Notes under the pieces: model-generated | What the model was told of the DNA's origin: nothing | The model's input: only the letters and a program-made list of their open reading frames with translations | The model's database searches: none | Position numbers and translations under genes: made by a program | Shown: one piece after another, positions 1 to 8,737 of the stretch | Position numbering within the stretch: position 1 is the first letter of the stretch | How the letters are laid out: every line of letters begins with the position of its first letter | Assembly: GCF_000711725.1 (NCBI RefSeq) | Contig: NZ_JONP01000009.1 | Location: 161,821-225,820, forward strand | DNA from: Roseomonas aerilata DSM 19363 | Lineage (GTDB): Bacteria; Pseudomonadota; Alphaproteobacteria; Acetobacterales; Acetobacteraceae | DNA length: 64,000 nucleotides | Direction of reading: 5' to 3'

Positions 1-101
1 CCTGCCGGTGACGGCTAGCTTCGGGCGCTCCGCCGGATCCTAGCGTGGCATGCAGCGCACGGCACAGGTGGCAGGCGAACAAGAACAGGAGACGCGGACG
101 G

Positions 102-791
102 ATGATTCATCAGATGGCATCAGGATTCGATGCGCTCGACAAGGCACTTCTCGTGGATGCGTTGCGCATGCTCGAAGGCGCGGAGATGATCGACCATAGT
201 GGCCATGCGAGCGTGCGCCGCGCTGGACGCATCCTCATCAACGACGCCGTGGCGCCGAAGAGACGTCTCACCGCCGCCGATCTGGTGGAGATCGACCCGG
301 AGGGACAGCGGCTCGCAGGGACGGGGCGGCCGCCACTCGAGTTTCATATCCACACCGAGATCTATCGGCGGCGCCCCGATGCGGGCGCGGTGATCCACCT
401 GCACCCGCGCTGGTCGACGCTGCTCACCAGCGTGGGTGCGCCCTACAGGCCTGTCTTCGCCCAGGGCGCGCTGCTCGGTGATATCCCCGTCTACGACGAT
501 CCGATGTCCATCAACACGCGGGAGGCGGGCGCGGCGCTGGCGGCAGCCCTCGGTGCCGGGCCCGCGATCCTGCTGAAGGCGCATGGCGCGACCGTCGTGG
601 CGGAGGATCTCGTCACCTGCTTCGCCCTGGCCGCCTATCTCGAGGAGAACGCCTCGCGCCAGGTCGCGGCGTTGGGCATCGGCACGCCCTTCGTGTTCGA
701 CGACGTCCAGCGGGCCCGGATCCGCGAGCGGCTCTGGTCCATGAGCCTCTTCCGGAAGACCTGGGACCACTATCACGCCCGCCTGGGCTGA
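102..791 (+). CDS. class II aldolase/adducin family protein
   Basis: A 229-residue cytoplasmic protein of the class II aldolase/adducin fold, which covers Zn-dependent sugar-phosphate aldolases and decarboxylases. The metal-site pattern is visible: a Glu-Phe-His-Ile-His segment near residue 82, the paired histidines of VIHLHPRW and a later KAHGATVV histidine. The start at 102 follows an AGGAGA ribosome-binding site about 8 bases upstream; an upstream GTG at 45 lacks one. The substrate cannot be told from sequence. Many Acetobacteraceae and Burkholderiales carry such stand-alone aldolase-like genes beside catabolic genes, and here the next gene is an unrelated exporter. Family assignment is firm and the reaction is unknown. 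Confidence 0.85.
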   Translation: MIHQMASGFDALDKALLVDALRMLEGAEMIDHSGHASVRRAGRILINDAVAPKRRLTAADLVEIDPEGQRLAGTGRPPLEFHIHTEIYRRRPDAGAVIHLHPRWSTLLTSVGAPYRPVFAQGALLGDIPVYDDPMSINTREAGAALAAALGAGPAILLKAHGATVVAEDLVTCFALAAYLEENASRQVAALGIGTPFVFDDVQRARIRERLWSMSLFRKTWDHYHARLG

Positions 792-890
792 GCCCGTTTA
801 GGCCTGATCGCCGGGTGCCCGATCGGCGGGCGCGACGTTACGCGGGCCGCTGCGTTGCTGTCCTGGAAAAGACGGAACAGGGTTGAGCCC

Positions 891-2894
891 ATGAGTACCA
901 CCATCTCGCCGGAGCCGCGGCCGCCGGTCCAAGTTCAGCCGCCGCCATCGCCCGAGCTCGCGCACCTCGTCAACGTGGTCGTGGGGGTCGTGATCGTCTC
1001 CGCGCTCTATCTCGCGCGGGAGGTGCTGATCCCCATTACGTTGGCAATCCTCCTCTCCTTCGTGCTGGCGCCGCTGGTGGCGCTGCTCCGGCGCGTCGGG
1101 CTTCCGCATGTCGCCGCCGCACTGCTGTCAGTGGTGCTGGCGCTCGGGGTGCTCTCGCTCGTCGGTAGCATCATCGGCGTACAGATCGCGGGGCTCGCGA
1201 GCAATGCGCCGAGCTACCAGACTGCCATTCAGCAGAAGGTGGAATCGGTGCAGGGCGCCGCCTTTGGCCGGATCAACGAGCTTTCGCGCCGCTTGAACAA
1301 CCAGTCCACCCCCGCCGGGGCGCCGGACGGCGCAGCGCCTGCGGCGCCTATGCCGCCGGTGGAACGTCCGGCGCTTCCTGGTCTCCCGGGTTCCGAAAGC
1401 AGTGGAGACCGCCGGCCGATCCCAGTGGAGATCCAGCAGGGCGGCTCCTCCACGATCGAGCTGGCGCGGAAGTTCCTTTCGCCGGTCCTCGGCCCGCTGG
1501 AGACGACGCTCATCGTCTTCATCGTGGCCGTCTTCGTCCTCATGCAGCAGGCGGACCTTCGGGACCGGCTGATACGGCTTTTCGGGTCGAGCGACCTTCA
1601 CCGGACGACGGAGGCGCTGGACGACGCGGGGCGGCGGCTGAGCAAGTACTTCCTCGCGCAGCTGATGCTCAACGGCGCCTTCGGCGTGATCATCACCATC
1701 GGCCTCTACGTCATCGGCGTGCCGAGCCCGATTGTCTGGGGCATCCTTGCCGCGCTCTTCCGCTTCGTGCCCTATGTGGGCTCGATCCTCGCGGCCGCCC
1801 TGCCGCTCGTGCTCGCCGCCGGCACTGAGCCCGGCTGGGCCACCGTGCTCTGGACCGCCGCCCTTTTCGCGATCGCCGAGCCGGTGATGGGGCAGGTGGT
1901 GGAGCCGCTGGTCTACGGGCACAGCACCGGCCTCTCGCCGGTTTCGGTCATTGTCGCCGCGATCTTCTGGACCTGGCTCTGGGGCCCCATCGGACTGATC
2001 CTCGCCACCCCGCTCACGCTCTGCCTCGTCGTCCTCGGGCGGCATGTCGAGCGGCTCGCCTTCCTCGACGTCATGCTCGGCGACCGGCCAGCGCTCACAC
2101 CGGTAGAGAATTTCTACCAGCGCATGCTGGCAGGAGACACGGACGAGGCGCTTTCCCAGGCGGAGACCCTGCTGAAGGACCGTTCTCTCACCGCCTATTA
2201 CGACGAGGTGGCGCTGCAGGGGCTCCGGCTCGCGGCGAACGACGTGGAGCGCGGTGTGCTGCCACCGGACCGTTTGGAGCGGCTACGTAACGCCGCCTCA
2301 GGCCTGGTCGGCGACCTTGCCTCGGTCCCCGATGAGGATCCTTCGCCGAAGGCCGCCGCCGCAGCCGCGGAGAAGGGTACGATTGAGCCGCCGCGCGAGA
2401 CCGCACCCTCGGTGCCTCTTCCGCCTCTGGCGGAGCGGCCGGGCGCCTGGGCCGGGGAGCGGCCTGTCCTCTGCCTCGCGGGGCGCGGCCCGCTGGATGA
2501 GGCGGCCTCGGCCATGCTGGCGCAGCTCCTCTCGAAGCACGGCGTTGGCGCGCGGGTCGTGCCGCACGAGGCGAGTTCCCGCGAGCAGGTCGGGCATCTC
2601 GACACCACGGGAGTGGCGATGGTCTGCATCTCCTACCTCGATATCTCCGGCAGCCCCGCGCATCTCCGCTACCTTCTGCGCCGTCTGCGACAGAGGCTGC
2701 CAGGCGTGCCGCTGCTGGTCGGCCTCTGGCCGGAAGGGGAGGCGGTGCTGACGGATAAGGCCCAGGCAAAGGCGGTCGGGGCCGACTACTTCACGGCCTC
2801 GCTGCACGATGCGGTGACGCAGTGCCTGAAGGTCGCGAGCGGCGCGGCGCCGCCGCCGCAGGCGGCCGTGCCCGCCGGCGGCCAGGCGGCCTGA
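891..2894 (+). CDS. AI-2E family transporter with C-terminal extension
   Basis: A 667-residue inner-membrane protein. Residues about 20-400 form the AI-2E/PerM/YdiK-type permease domain, with hydrophobic segments at the N-terminus, a long periplasmic/coiled stretch (about 115-200), and a C-terminal set of helices ending in the family-typical LILATPLTLCLVVLGRH. After it comes a helical linker (about 400-510) and a predicted alpha/beta domain (about 522-650) beginning RPVLCLAGRGPLDEAASAML. This resembles the Rossmann-like fold of cobalamin-binding or receiver-like domains, but the cobalamin DxHxxG signature is missing. Ordinary family members have about 350 residues. ATG 891 was chosen over a TTG at 855 because the family domain starts soon after it. 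The transported substrate is unknown. Confidence 0.85.
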   Translation: MSTTISPEPRPPVQVQPPPSPELAHLVNVVVGVVIVSALYLAREVLIPITLAILLSFVLAPLVALLRRVGLPHVAAALLSVVLALGVLSLVGSIIGVQIAGLASNAPSYQTAIQQKVESVQGAAFGRINELSRRLNNQSTPAGAPDGAAPAAPMPPVERPALPGLPGSESSGDRRPIPVEIQQGGSSTIELARKFLSPVLGPLETTLIVFIVAVFVLMQQADLRDRLIRLFGSSDLHRTTEALDDAGRRLSKYFLAQLMLNGAFGVIITIGLYVIGVPSPIVWGILAALFRFVPYVGSILAAALPLVLAAGTEPGWATVLWTAALFAIAEPVMGQVVEPLVYGHSTGLSPVSVIVAAIFWTWLWGPIGLILATPLTLCLVVLGRHVERLAFLDVMLGDRPALTPVENFYQRMLAGDTDEALSQAETLLKDRSLTAYYDEVALQGLRLAANDVERGVLPPDRLERLRNAASGLVGDLASVPDEDPSPKAAAAAAEKGTIEPPRETAPSVPLPPLAERPGAWAGERPVLCLAGRGPLDEAASAMLAQLLSKHGVGARVVPHEASSREQVGHLDTTGVAMVCISYLDISGSPAHLRYLLRRLRQRLPGVPLLVGLWPEGEAVLTDKAQAKAVGADYFTASLHDAVTQCLKVASGAAPPPQAAVPAGGQAA

Positions 2895-2903
2895 GTCCCG
2901 CGC

Positions 2904-2924
2904 GCCCGCTGCGGATGAGCGGGC
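2904..2924 (+). terminator. hairpin downstream of the AI-2E transporter
   Basis: A perfect 7-base inverted repeat (GCCCGCT / AGCGGGC) with a 7-base loop begins 9 bases after the stop codon of the transporter gene. No clear T-run follows, so intrinsic termination is only suggested. Confidence 0.4.
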
Positions 2925-3069
2925 ACGGGCGGGACGGCCCGGCCAGGGATGTGGCGGGAGGGGAGCGCAGCCCCTCTCGCCGCCTTTGCCTGCCATGGCC
3001 CGCCAGGGCGCGGTCGGTCCGGGGCTGGCGCAACGTCGCGCCGATGACCGCTTTCGGAGGAGGCATCCG

Positions 3070-3349
3070 ATGAAGCGGGCATTCTTGGGAGCAGCACTTT
3101 CTGTCCCGCTGATCGCCGGCGGTGAAGCGCTTGGCAGCGCGGATGATCGAGGATCATGGCCGTGCCAATCAGGAGATGATGCAGATCGCCCGCCAGAAGC
3201 AGGTCACGCCGCCATCGAGGGTCGGCGCGGACCATCAGCAGGTTTGTGACCGGCTCGCGGATCTGCGCGGCGCGGCCTTCGAGTAGGCCCAGGCCCAGGC
3301 CATGCTCGACGACCACCGGGAGGATGTGCGGGCCTCGTATCCCGGTGTC
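3070..3349 (+). pseudogene. decayed DUF4142 family gene
   Basis: A GGAGGAGG ribosome-binding site precedes ATG 3070, which opens a signal-peptide-like stretch (MKRAFLGAALSVPLIAGGEA). The family core then continues in a different frame from about 3128: KRLAARMIEDHGRANQEM, then a QVTPP and a DHQQV segment, then DLRGAAFE, an in-frame TAG at 3284, and after it AQAQAMLDDHREDV. These blocks match the usual order of DUF4142, a secreted ferritin-like domain of about 150-200 residues (FA..M..DH..A, then LP, then LSGAAFDRAY, then M..DH). So the copy has a frameshift, a premature stop, a missing N-terminal part and no C-terminus; it runs into the end of the TRAP permease gene. No other copy is seen in the window. 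Confidence 0.75.
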
Positions 3350-3355
3350 GCCCGC

Positions 3356-5230
3356 TCAACGCCCGAGGAAGCCGGTGGAGATCCAGGGCACCGCCGCCAC
3401 CACGAGCAGCCCGACAAGCAGCGCGCCCATATACGGCCAGATCCTCCGCATGGCTGCGTCCGGGCTCACCCGCCCGATCGCACAGGCGGCATAGTAGCCG
3501 ACGCCGAAGGGCGGCGCGAAAAGGCCGAGGCCCATCGCGAGGATGACGACGATCGCGTAATGCACCTCGTCCACACCGAGCTGCCGCGCGATGGGAAAGA
3601 GCAGCGGCCCGAAGAGGACGATGGCGGGAATCCCCTCGAGGATGCTGCCCAGCACGATGAAGGCGAAAATCGAGACCAGCAGGAAGCCCCAGCGGCCGCC
3701 GGGCATCGCCTGCATGGCCGCCGCCAGATCGCGCGAGAAGCCCGACTGCGTCAGCGCCCAGGCCATCCCGGTCGCTGTGCCGATGATGAGCAGGATCGCG
3801 CCCGAAAGCGCCGCTGTCTCGACCAGCATCGGGTAGATCCGTCGCCAGTCGAAGCTGCGGTAGAAAACCAGCCCGGCGACGACGGCGTAGCCGATCCCGA
3901 TGGTCGATACCTCGGTCGCTGTCGCCACGCCCTCCACCACCGCCGCGCGGATGAGGAAGGGCAGGACGAGTGCCGGCAGCGCGACCAGCAAGGCCTTGAG
4001 GATCACGCCCGCCGAGGGACGCTGCACGCCCGACATGTCCTCATCCCGCGAGCGCCGCCAGGCGATGACGGCCAGCGCCAGCGCGAGCACGAAGCCGGGC
4101 AACAGACCGCCGGTGAAGAGCGCGGCGATGGAAACGCCGGTGACGGAGCCGATGGTGATCAGGACGAGCGAGGGTGGGATCGTCTCGCTCATCGCGCCCG
4201 AGGCGGAAAGCAACGAGACCATCTCGCCCTCATTCGATCCGCGCCGCCGCATCTCGGGGAAGAGCACCGGCGCCACCGCCGCCATGTCCGCGGCCTTGGC
4301 GCCGGAGATGCCGGAGACGAGATACATCGCCCCGAGCAGCACGTAGGACAGGCCACCCCGGACATGGCCGAGCAGCGAGGCGAGGAAATCCACCATCGCC
4401 TTCGCCATGCCCGTCATCTCGATCAGCACGCCGAGGAAGACGAAGAGCGGCACGGCCAGGAGGATGAGGGAGCTCATCCCCTCATCCATGCGGCTGACGA
4501 TCACCGTCAGCGGCACGCTGGTGGTTGTCGAAAGATAGGCGAGGGTCGCGAGGCCGAAGGAGAAGCCGATCGGCACGCCGGAGAGAACGCCAAGCATCAG
4601 GAGGCCGACGAAGAAGACCATGAGGTTCCAGTGCCCCATGCCCTTGATGGCCGGCCCGAGCAGCCAGAACAGCCCAGCGATCGCGCCCAGCCCCGCCGCG
4701 ACGATCAGGAGGTCAACCGCGCGATGGCGCAGGAGCCGGACGGCGCAGGTCGCCAGCATGAGCGCGCAGCCGACGGGTATGGCGCCCGCGCGGATCATGT
4801 TGGACCAGCCGAGCGCCGGGGTCTCAATGAACCACTCGTCCTCCGCGTATTCGGCGGCTTGCGGCAGGATCGCCGCGAGGAAGAGCGCGCTGGCGCCGAC
4901 CGCCAACACCTCCAGCAGCACCTGCGCACGAGGCGGCAGGGCCGTGACCAGCGCGGTCAGCCGCATGTGCTGACCGCGCTGGAGCGCGATCACCGAGCCT
5001 AGCATGGCCAGCCAGAGGAAGAGGATCGAGGCCAGTTCGTCGGACCAGACGATGGGCCGGTGCAGGGCGAAGCGCGCGACGACGCCCGCGAAGAGGATGC
5101 CGATCTCCGCGAGCACGATGAGGGCCGCCGGAACCTCGACAAGGTGGCGCAGGAGGCGCTCGGCGAGCGCTGCGACCCCGGCCTCGCGCCTCTCCGCCAC
5201 TGTGCCCTCCGAGCCGACCGCCACGCTCAC
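3356..5230 (-). CDS. dctQM: TRAP transporter fused permease DctQM
   Basis: A 624-residue inner-membrane protein joining the small (DctQ, about residues 20-180) and large (DctM, about 200-620) permease subunits of a tripartite ATP-independent periplasmic transporter. The large part has the family's repeated helices and motifs such as GVPIGFSFGLA, SGISGAKAADMAAVAPVL and GLFAPPFGVGYYAAC. It works with the periplasmic binding protein encoded just upstream, taking up a carboxylate-type solute with the sodium or proton gradient. The GTG start at 5230 overlaps the TGA of the binding-protein gene by 4 bases, which implies translational coupling. Substrate not deducible. Fusion of Q and M is a known variant. 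Confidence 0.93.
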   Translation of the reverse strand: MSVAVGSEGTVAERREAGVAALAERLLRHLVEVPAALIVLAEIGILFAGVVARFALHRPIVWSDELASILFLWLAMLGSVIALQRGQHMRLTALVTALPPRAQVLLEVLAVGASALFLAAILPQAAEYAEDEWFIETPALGWSNMIRAGAIPVGCALMLATCAVRLLRHRAVDLLIVAAGLGAIAGLFWLLGPAIKGMGHWNLMVFFVGLLMLGVLSGVPIGFSFGLATLAYLSTTTSVPLTVIVSRMDEGMSSLILLAVPLFVFLGVLIEMTGMAKAMVDFLASLLGHVRGGLSYVLLGAMYLVSGISGAKAADMAAVAPVLFPEMRRRGSNEGEMVSLLSASGAMSETIPPSLVLITIGSVTGVSIAALFTGGLLPGFVLALALAVIAWRRSRDEDMSGVQRPSAGVILKALLVALPALVLPFLIRAAVVEGVATATEVSTIGIGYAVVAGLVFYRSFDWRRIYPMLVETAALSGAILLIIGTATGMAWALTQSGFSRDLAAAMQAMPGGRWGFLLVSIFAFIVLGSILEGIPAIVLFGPLLFPIARQLGVDEVHYAIVVILAMGLGLFAPPFGVGYYAACAIGRVSPDAAMRRIWPYMGALLVGLLVVAAVPWISTGFLGR

Positions 5231-6234
5231 GAGAGGCTCCCGACGGCGCCTTCCAGCACGGACCAGGCCTGGTCACCGAACTTGCCGCGCCACTCCGCGT
5301 AGAAGCCGGCCTTGCGGAGCGCCTCGCGGAAGGGGGCCGGGTCGACGTCGTTGAAGGTGAGGCCACTCCCGCCCAGCTTGCCCGTGAGCGCGCTGTTCAG
5401 GGCGGCGATATCCGCGCGCTCCTCCTTCGCGGCGCGGCTCATCTCCCGCGAGATGACGGCCTGCACGTCGCGCGGCAGGCGCTCGAAGGCGCGGCGGTTC
5501 GCCAGCAGCCAGAAGCCGTCCCACATGTGGTTCGTGACGGAGCAGAACTTCTGGACCTCGTAGAGCTTGGCGGTATCGATCACCGCCAGCGGGTTCTCCT
5601 GCCCGTCCACGATCTTCGTCTGCAACGCCGAATAGACCTCGTTGAAGTTGATCGAAGCGGGTGCGGAATCGAAGGCGCGGAACATGGAGGTCCAGAGCGG
5701 GCTGACAGGCACGCGCAGCTTCATGCCGCGCAGGTCCTCGGGCGCGCGGACCGGCTTCGTGCTCGTCGTGACCTGGCGGTAGCCGTTGTCGAAGATGTTC
5801 TCGAAGGCGATCAGGCCGCGCTTCTCGATCTCGGCGCGGATCAGCGCGCCCACCGGCCCGTCCATCGCGGCCCAGACCTGGTCGTAGTCCTTGAAGGCGA
5901 AGCCGACGCCGTTCAGCGCGGCCAGCGGCACGAGGGTCGCGAGGATCAGGCCCGAGAGGGTGAAGAACTCGAGCGCCCCCGAGCGCACCTGGCTCAGCAT
6001 GTCCGTATCGGAGCCGAGCTGGCTGTTCGGGAAGAGCTGCATCTCCACGCGCCCGCCCGTGCCGGCCTTGATGCGCTCCATGGCGTGCCCGATCCGCAGG
6101 TTCATGGGGTGCGTTGCGGGCAGGTTGGTGGCGAGCTTGAGGTTGAAGTCGGCCGCCGCCGCGGGGCGCGTCCGCAGGGCGACGAGCGGCAGGGCGGCGG
6201 AGGCCGCGAGCAGGCGGCGCCTGGTATTGGGCAT
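5227..6234 (-). CDS. dctP: TRAP transporter substrate-binding protein DctP
   Basis: A 335-residue periplasmic solute receptor of the TRAP family. The N-terminus has a twin-arginine-like signal (NTRRRLLAASAALPLVAL, then an AAAA cleavage region). Mature sequence shows the family pattern: LKLATNLPATHPMNLRIGHAMERI, an MKLRVP segment with the conserved Arg that binds the carboxylate, and FNEVYSALQTKIVDGQENPL. Start 6234 places the signal peptide directly at the N-terminus and has GGGGGAAAG upstream. It is the first gene of a two-gene operon with the fused permease. A mono- or dicarboxylate ligand is likely from family knowledge; the exact one is unknown. Confidence 0.93.
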   Translation of the reverse strand: MPNTRRRLLAASAALPLVALRTRPAAAADFNLKLATNLPATHPMNLRIGHAMERIKAGTGGRVEMQLFPNSQLGSDTDMLSQVRSGALEFFTLSGLILATLVPLAALNGVGFAFKDYDQVWAAMDGPVGALIRAEIEKRGLIAFENIFDNGYRQVTTSTKPVRAPEDLRGMKLRVPVSPLWTSMFRAFDSAPASINFNEVYSALQTKIVDGQENPLAVIDTAKLYEVQKFCSVTNHMWDGFWLLANRRAFERLPRDVQAVISREMSRAAKEERADIAALNSALTGKLGGSGLTFNDVDPAPFREALRKAGFYAEWRGKFGDQAWSVLEGAVGSLS

Positions 6235-6360
6235 GGACGAGCTTTCCCCCGGATAGCGTGCTGTTCTTGGCGCCGCCCGCGGGTGATCCAGCCGGCTGGG
6301 CGCACGGCCGGGATTATGGACCACTTCGTTGCAGCGAAGCCAAGGGCTGCCGTGGCCGGT

Positions 6361-7284
6361 TCAGGGCCGCCCCAGCGGTGCCGCCGGCCGCGCCGCCCGG
6401 CCGAGGAAGGCAGGGCCAGCGATCTCCTCCGCTACCATCCCGCGGTTGAGATCGAGGCCGGTGAGCCGCCAATCGTGTACCGGCAGTGGAAGCGGGCGGA
6501 TCAGCCGCTCGTGGAAGCGGGTGGGCAGGCGGAGGCCGCCGGCCGTAATGAAATCAAAAAGGTCCACCTCCGCGACCGCGCCGCGGGTGCTCTCGAGCCC
6601 GTTGAGGGAGAAGCGCACCCGCCGCATCAGCCCCTCGCCTCGGTCGATGAAGAGGGCGAGGTCGTCCGCCTCTGAGAAGCCGAGGCCGGGCGAGACGCGG
6701 ACGCGGAGCACGTCACAGTCGTGGCCCACCCCGTCGAGGTCCACCCGCTCGGTTCCGGCGAGGGCGAGCCCCACGGGACGGCCGGCAGCGCGGAGGTGGG
6801 CGAGGCTCATCGGGCCCAGGAGGAAAAGGCCATAGCCGTCGACCACCAGCGCCGCGGCGGCGCGGCGTTCCGTGTCCACCGCCTCCTCGCCGTTGAACCA
6901 GACGCGGACCTCACCTTGCGCGGCCGACGACTCCTTACGGATGACGTTCTTCCGGCCCATCGGACCGCGATGCTCCTGCCCCACCAATCCTGGCCGGAGC
7001 AGCACCCGCTCCTCGGAGCTTCCGCGGAATCCCTTGTCCACCAGGACGGGCTGGAGCCGATCAATCAGCCCCGGCCACTCGCCGGAATAGCTCACGCTGA
7101 TGTCCGCGAGCCCCGCGAGTGCCCGGGATCCATGCGCCTCGGCGCTGCGGCCGAGCAGGGCAGCCGCCTCGGGCGCCGCTTGACCCGCGGGCATCGGCGT
7201 CAGGGGAGGGGCGCAGCCCTGCAGCGCCGGCAGGGCGAGCGAGGCCAGGAGGAGGCCGCGACGGCGGGGGAGGGGGTGTTGCAA
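6361..7284 (-). CDS. hypothetical lipoprotein
   Basis: A 307-residue protein with a lipoprotein signal peptide: arginines near the N-terminus, a hydrophobic stretch and lipobox ALQGC with Cys at residue 24. The mature part has no motif I can name; its alternating beta-rich pattern (for example VRVWFNGEEAVDTERR, LVVDGYGLFLLGP and TRFHERLIRPLPLP) would fit an outer-membrane- or periplasm-facing beta structure such as a LolA/LppX-like fold, but that is a guess. It lies between the TRAP operon and a divergent amidohydrolase gene and is probably transcribed alone. Secretion as a lipoprotein is well supported; function is not known. Confidence 0.8.
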   Translation of the reverse strand: MQHPLPRRRGLLLASLALPALQGCAPPLTPMPAGQAAPEAAALLGRSAEAHGSRALAGLADISVSYSGEWPGLIDRLQPVLVDKGFRGSSEERVLLRPGLVGQEHRGPMGRKNVIRKESSAAQGEVRVWFNGEEAVDTERRAAAALVVDGYGLFLLGPMSLAHLRAAGRPVGLALAGTERVDLDGVGHDCDVLRVRVSPGLGFSEADDLALFIDRGEGLMRRVRFSLNGLESTRGAVAEVDLFDFITAGGLRLPTRFHERLIRPLPLPVHDWRLTGLDLNRGMVAEEIAGPAFLGRAARPAAPLGRP

Positions 7285-7488
7285 GCGTCGCGGGTCCGTT
7301 CAAGCGGCGGGTTACCCGATGATGGACCCGGGCGGCGCTGCGGCAAGCGTGGGAAGCACCAGGGATGCCGCGTTCTTGATCATCCGCGCCGCGGCGAGGC
7401 CCACGGAAGCGCGCCCACGCCTTGACCGGCCGGGACAGCACAAGCAGCCTTTCGCACCTGCAAGACGAATTTTAGAAACCAGAGGCCC

Positions 7489-8688
7489 ATGCCGCGCGAC
7501 GCCATCCTGACCGAAATCCAGGGCTATGCCGACGAGCTGATCGCCATCCGCCGCGACATCCACATGCACCCCGAGACGCGCTTCGAGGAGGTGCGCACGG
7601 CGGCGCTGGTGGCTGAGAAGCTGCGGGAATGGGGACTGGAGGTCACGGAGAAGGTTGGTGTGACCGGCGTGGTCGGTACGCTCAAGGGCAGCCGGCCGGG
7701 CCAGCGCGCCATCGGCCTGCGCGCGGACATGGACGCGCTGTTCATCGAGGAGGCGAACAGCTTCGCCCATCGTTCACGGGTTCCCGGGAAGATGCACGCT
7801 TGCGGCCATGACGGGCACACGGCCATGCTGCTGGGCGCGGCAAGATACCTTTCCGATCACCGCGACTTCGCGGGCACCGTCCAGTTCATCTTCCAGCCCG
7901 CCGAGGAGGCGGCGACGGGCGCGAAGGCGATGATTGAGGACGGGCTCTTCGACCGCTTCCCCGTCGATGCTGTCTACGGGCTGCACAACTCGCCCGGCAT
8001 CCCCGTGGGCGAGTTCGCCACGCGCCCCGGCCCGATCCTGGCCGGCGCGGATTTCTGGGGCGTCACCTTCCGCGGCACCGGCGGCCATGGCGGCGCGGCG
8101 CCCCACCTCGCCACGGACGTGACGGTCGCGCTCGGCCATTTCCTGCTGGCCGTGCACACCATCCTGCCGCGTAACCTGCACCCGACGGAGCCGGCAGCGG
8201 TCAGCGTCGGCCATGTCTCGGGCGGCGCCTTCAACTCGCCCAACGTCATGCCGTCGGAGGTGGTGGTCCGCGGCACCGCCCGCTTCTTCCGACCCGACGC
8301 CCAGGCCACCATCCGCCGCCGCCTCGCCGAGCTGGCCGAGAGCCTGGCCAGCGCCCATGGTTGCACTGCCGAGGCTGTCTACGAGCCGCTCTGCCCACCG
8401 ACGGTGAACGCGGCGGAGAAGGTGCCCGTCGCCGTTGCCGCGGCCGCCGCCCTGGTAGGGCAGGGGAAGGTTGGCGACATACCCATGAGCACGGGCGGCG
8501 AGGACTTCGCCTTCATGCTGGCCGAGAAGCCCGGCGCCTTCATGCGGATCGGCAATGGCAGTAACCCGGACGGCAGCTTCCACAACGTCCACACGCCGCT
8601 CTACGACTTCAACGACGAGGCCCTGGCGCTCGGCTCCGCTTATTGGGCGAGCCTCGTGCAACAGGAGCTGGCCCTGGACGACGCCTGA
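7489..8688 (+). CDS. M20 family amidohydrolase (hippurate hydrolase-like)
   Basis: A 399-residue cytoplasmic metallopeptidase-fold enzyme of the M20D/aminoacylase group, which hydrolyses N-acyl amino acids such as hippurate. Visible metal and catalytic residues are Cys105 and His107 in HACGHDGHTAM, Glu139/Glu140 in FQPAEEA, a histidine in YGLHNSPG, and the C-terminal STGGEDFAFM and SFHNVHTPLYDF segments. Length is normal for the family. It stands alone, convergent with the PhoD-like gene, with a strong hairpin after its stop. The acyl substrate is not deducible. Confidence 0.92.
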   Translation: MPRDAILTEIQGYADELIAIRRDIHMHPETRFEEVRTAALVAEKLREWGLEVTEKVGVTGVVGTLKGSRPGQRAIGLRADMDALFIEEANSFAHRSRVPGKMHACGHDGHTAMLLGAARYLSDHRDFAGTVQFIFQPAEEAATGAKAMIEDGLFDRFPVDAVYGLHNSPGIPVGEFATRPGPILAGADFWGVTFRGTGGHGGAAPHLATDVTVALGHFLLAVHTILPRNLHPTEPAAVSVGHVSGGAFNSPNVMPSEVVVRGTARFFRPDAQATIRRRLAELAESLASAHGCTAEAVYEPLCPPTVNAAEKVPVAVAAAAALVGQGKVGDIPMSTGGEDFAFMLAEKPGAFMRIGNGSNPDGSFHNVHTPLYDFNDEALALGSAYWASLVQQELALDDA

Positions 8689-8695
8689 CCGCGAC

Positions 8696-8723
8696 GGAAT
8701 GCCGGCAGGCCGCCGGCACTCCG
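8696..8723. terminator. bidirectional hairpin between convergent genes
   Basis: A long inverted repeat: CGGA, one mismatch, TGCCGGC, a 5-base loop, GCCGGCA, one mismatch, TCCG, followed by TTTC. It lies between the amidohydrolase stop (+) and the PhoD-like stop (-) and could end both transcripts. Confidence 0.6.
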
Positions 8724-8737
8724 TTTCGGGCAGAGAC

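Noticed and set aside
1..101. Possible GTG start at 45 and an upstream gene end
   Set aside because: The extra N-terminus is basic and unlike the aldolase family, and the good ribosome-binding site serves ATG 102.
3302..5002. 566-residue plus-strand frame opposite the TRAP permease
   Set aside because: Extremely charged, repetitive composition typical of the antisense of a hydrophobic membrane protein; the minus-strand TRAP match is clear.
7285..7488. Search for a riboswitch or small gene between the lipoprotein and amidohydrolase genes
   Set aside because: No convincing stem structure, terminator or start signal was seen.
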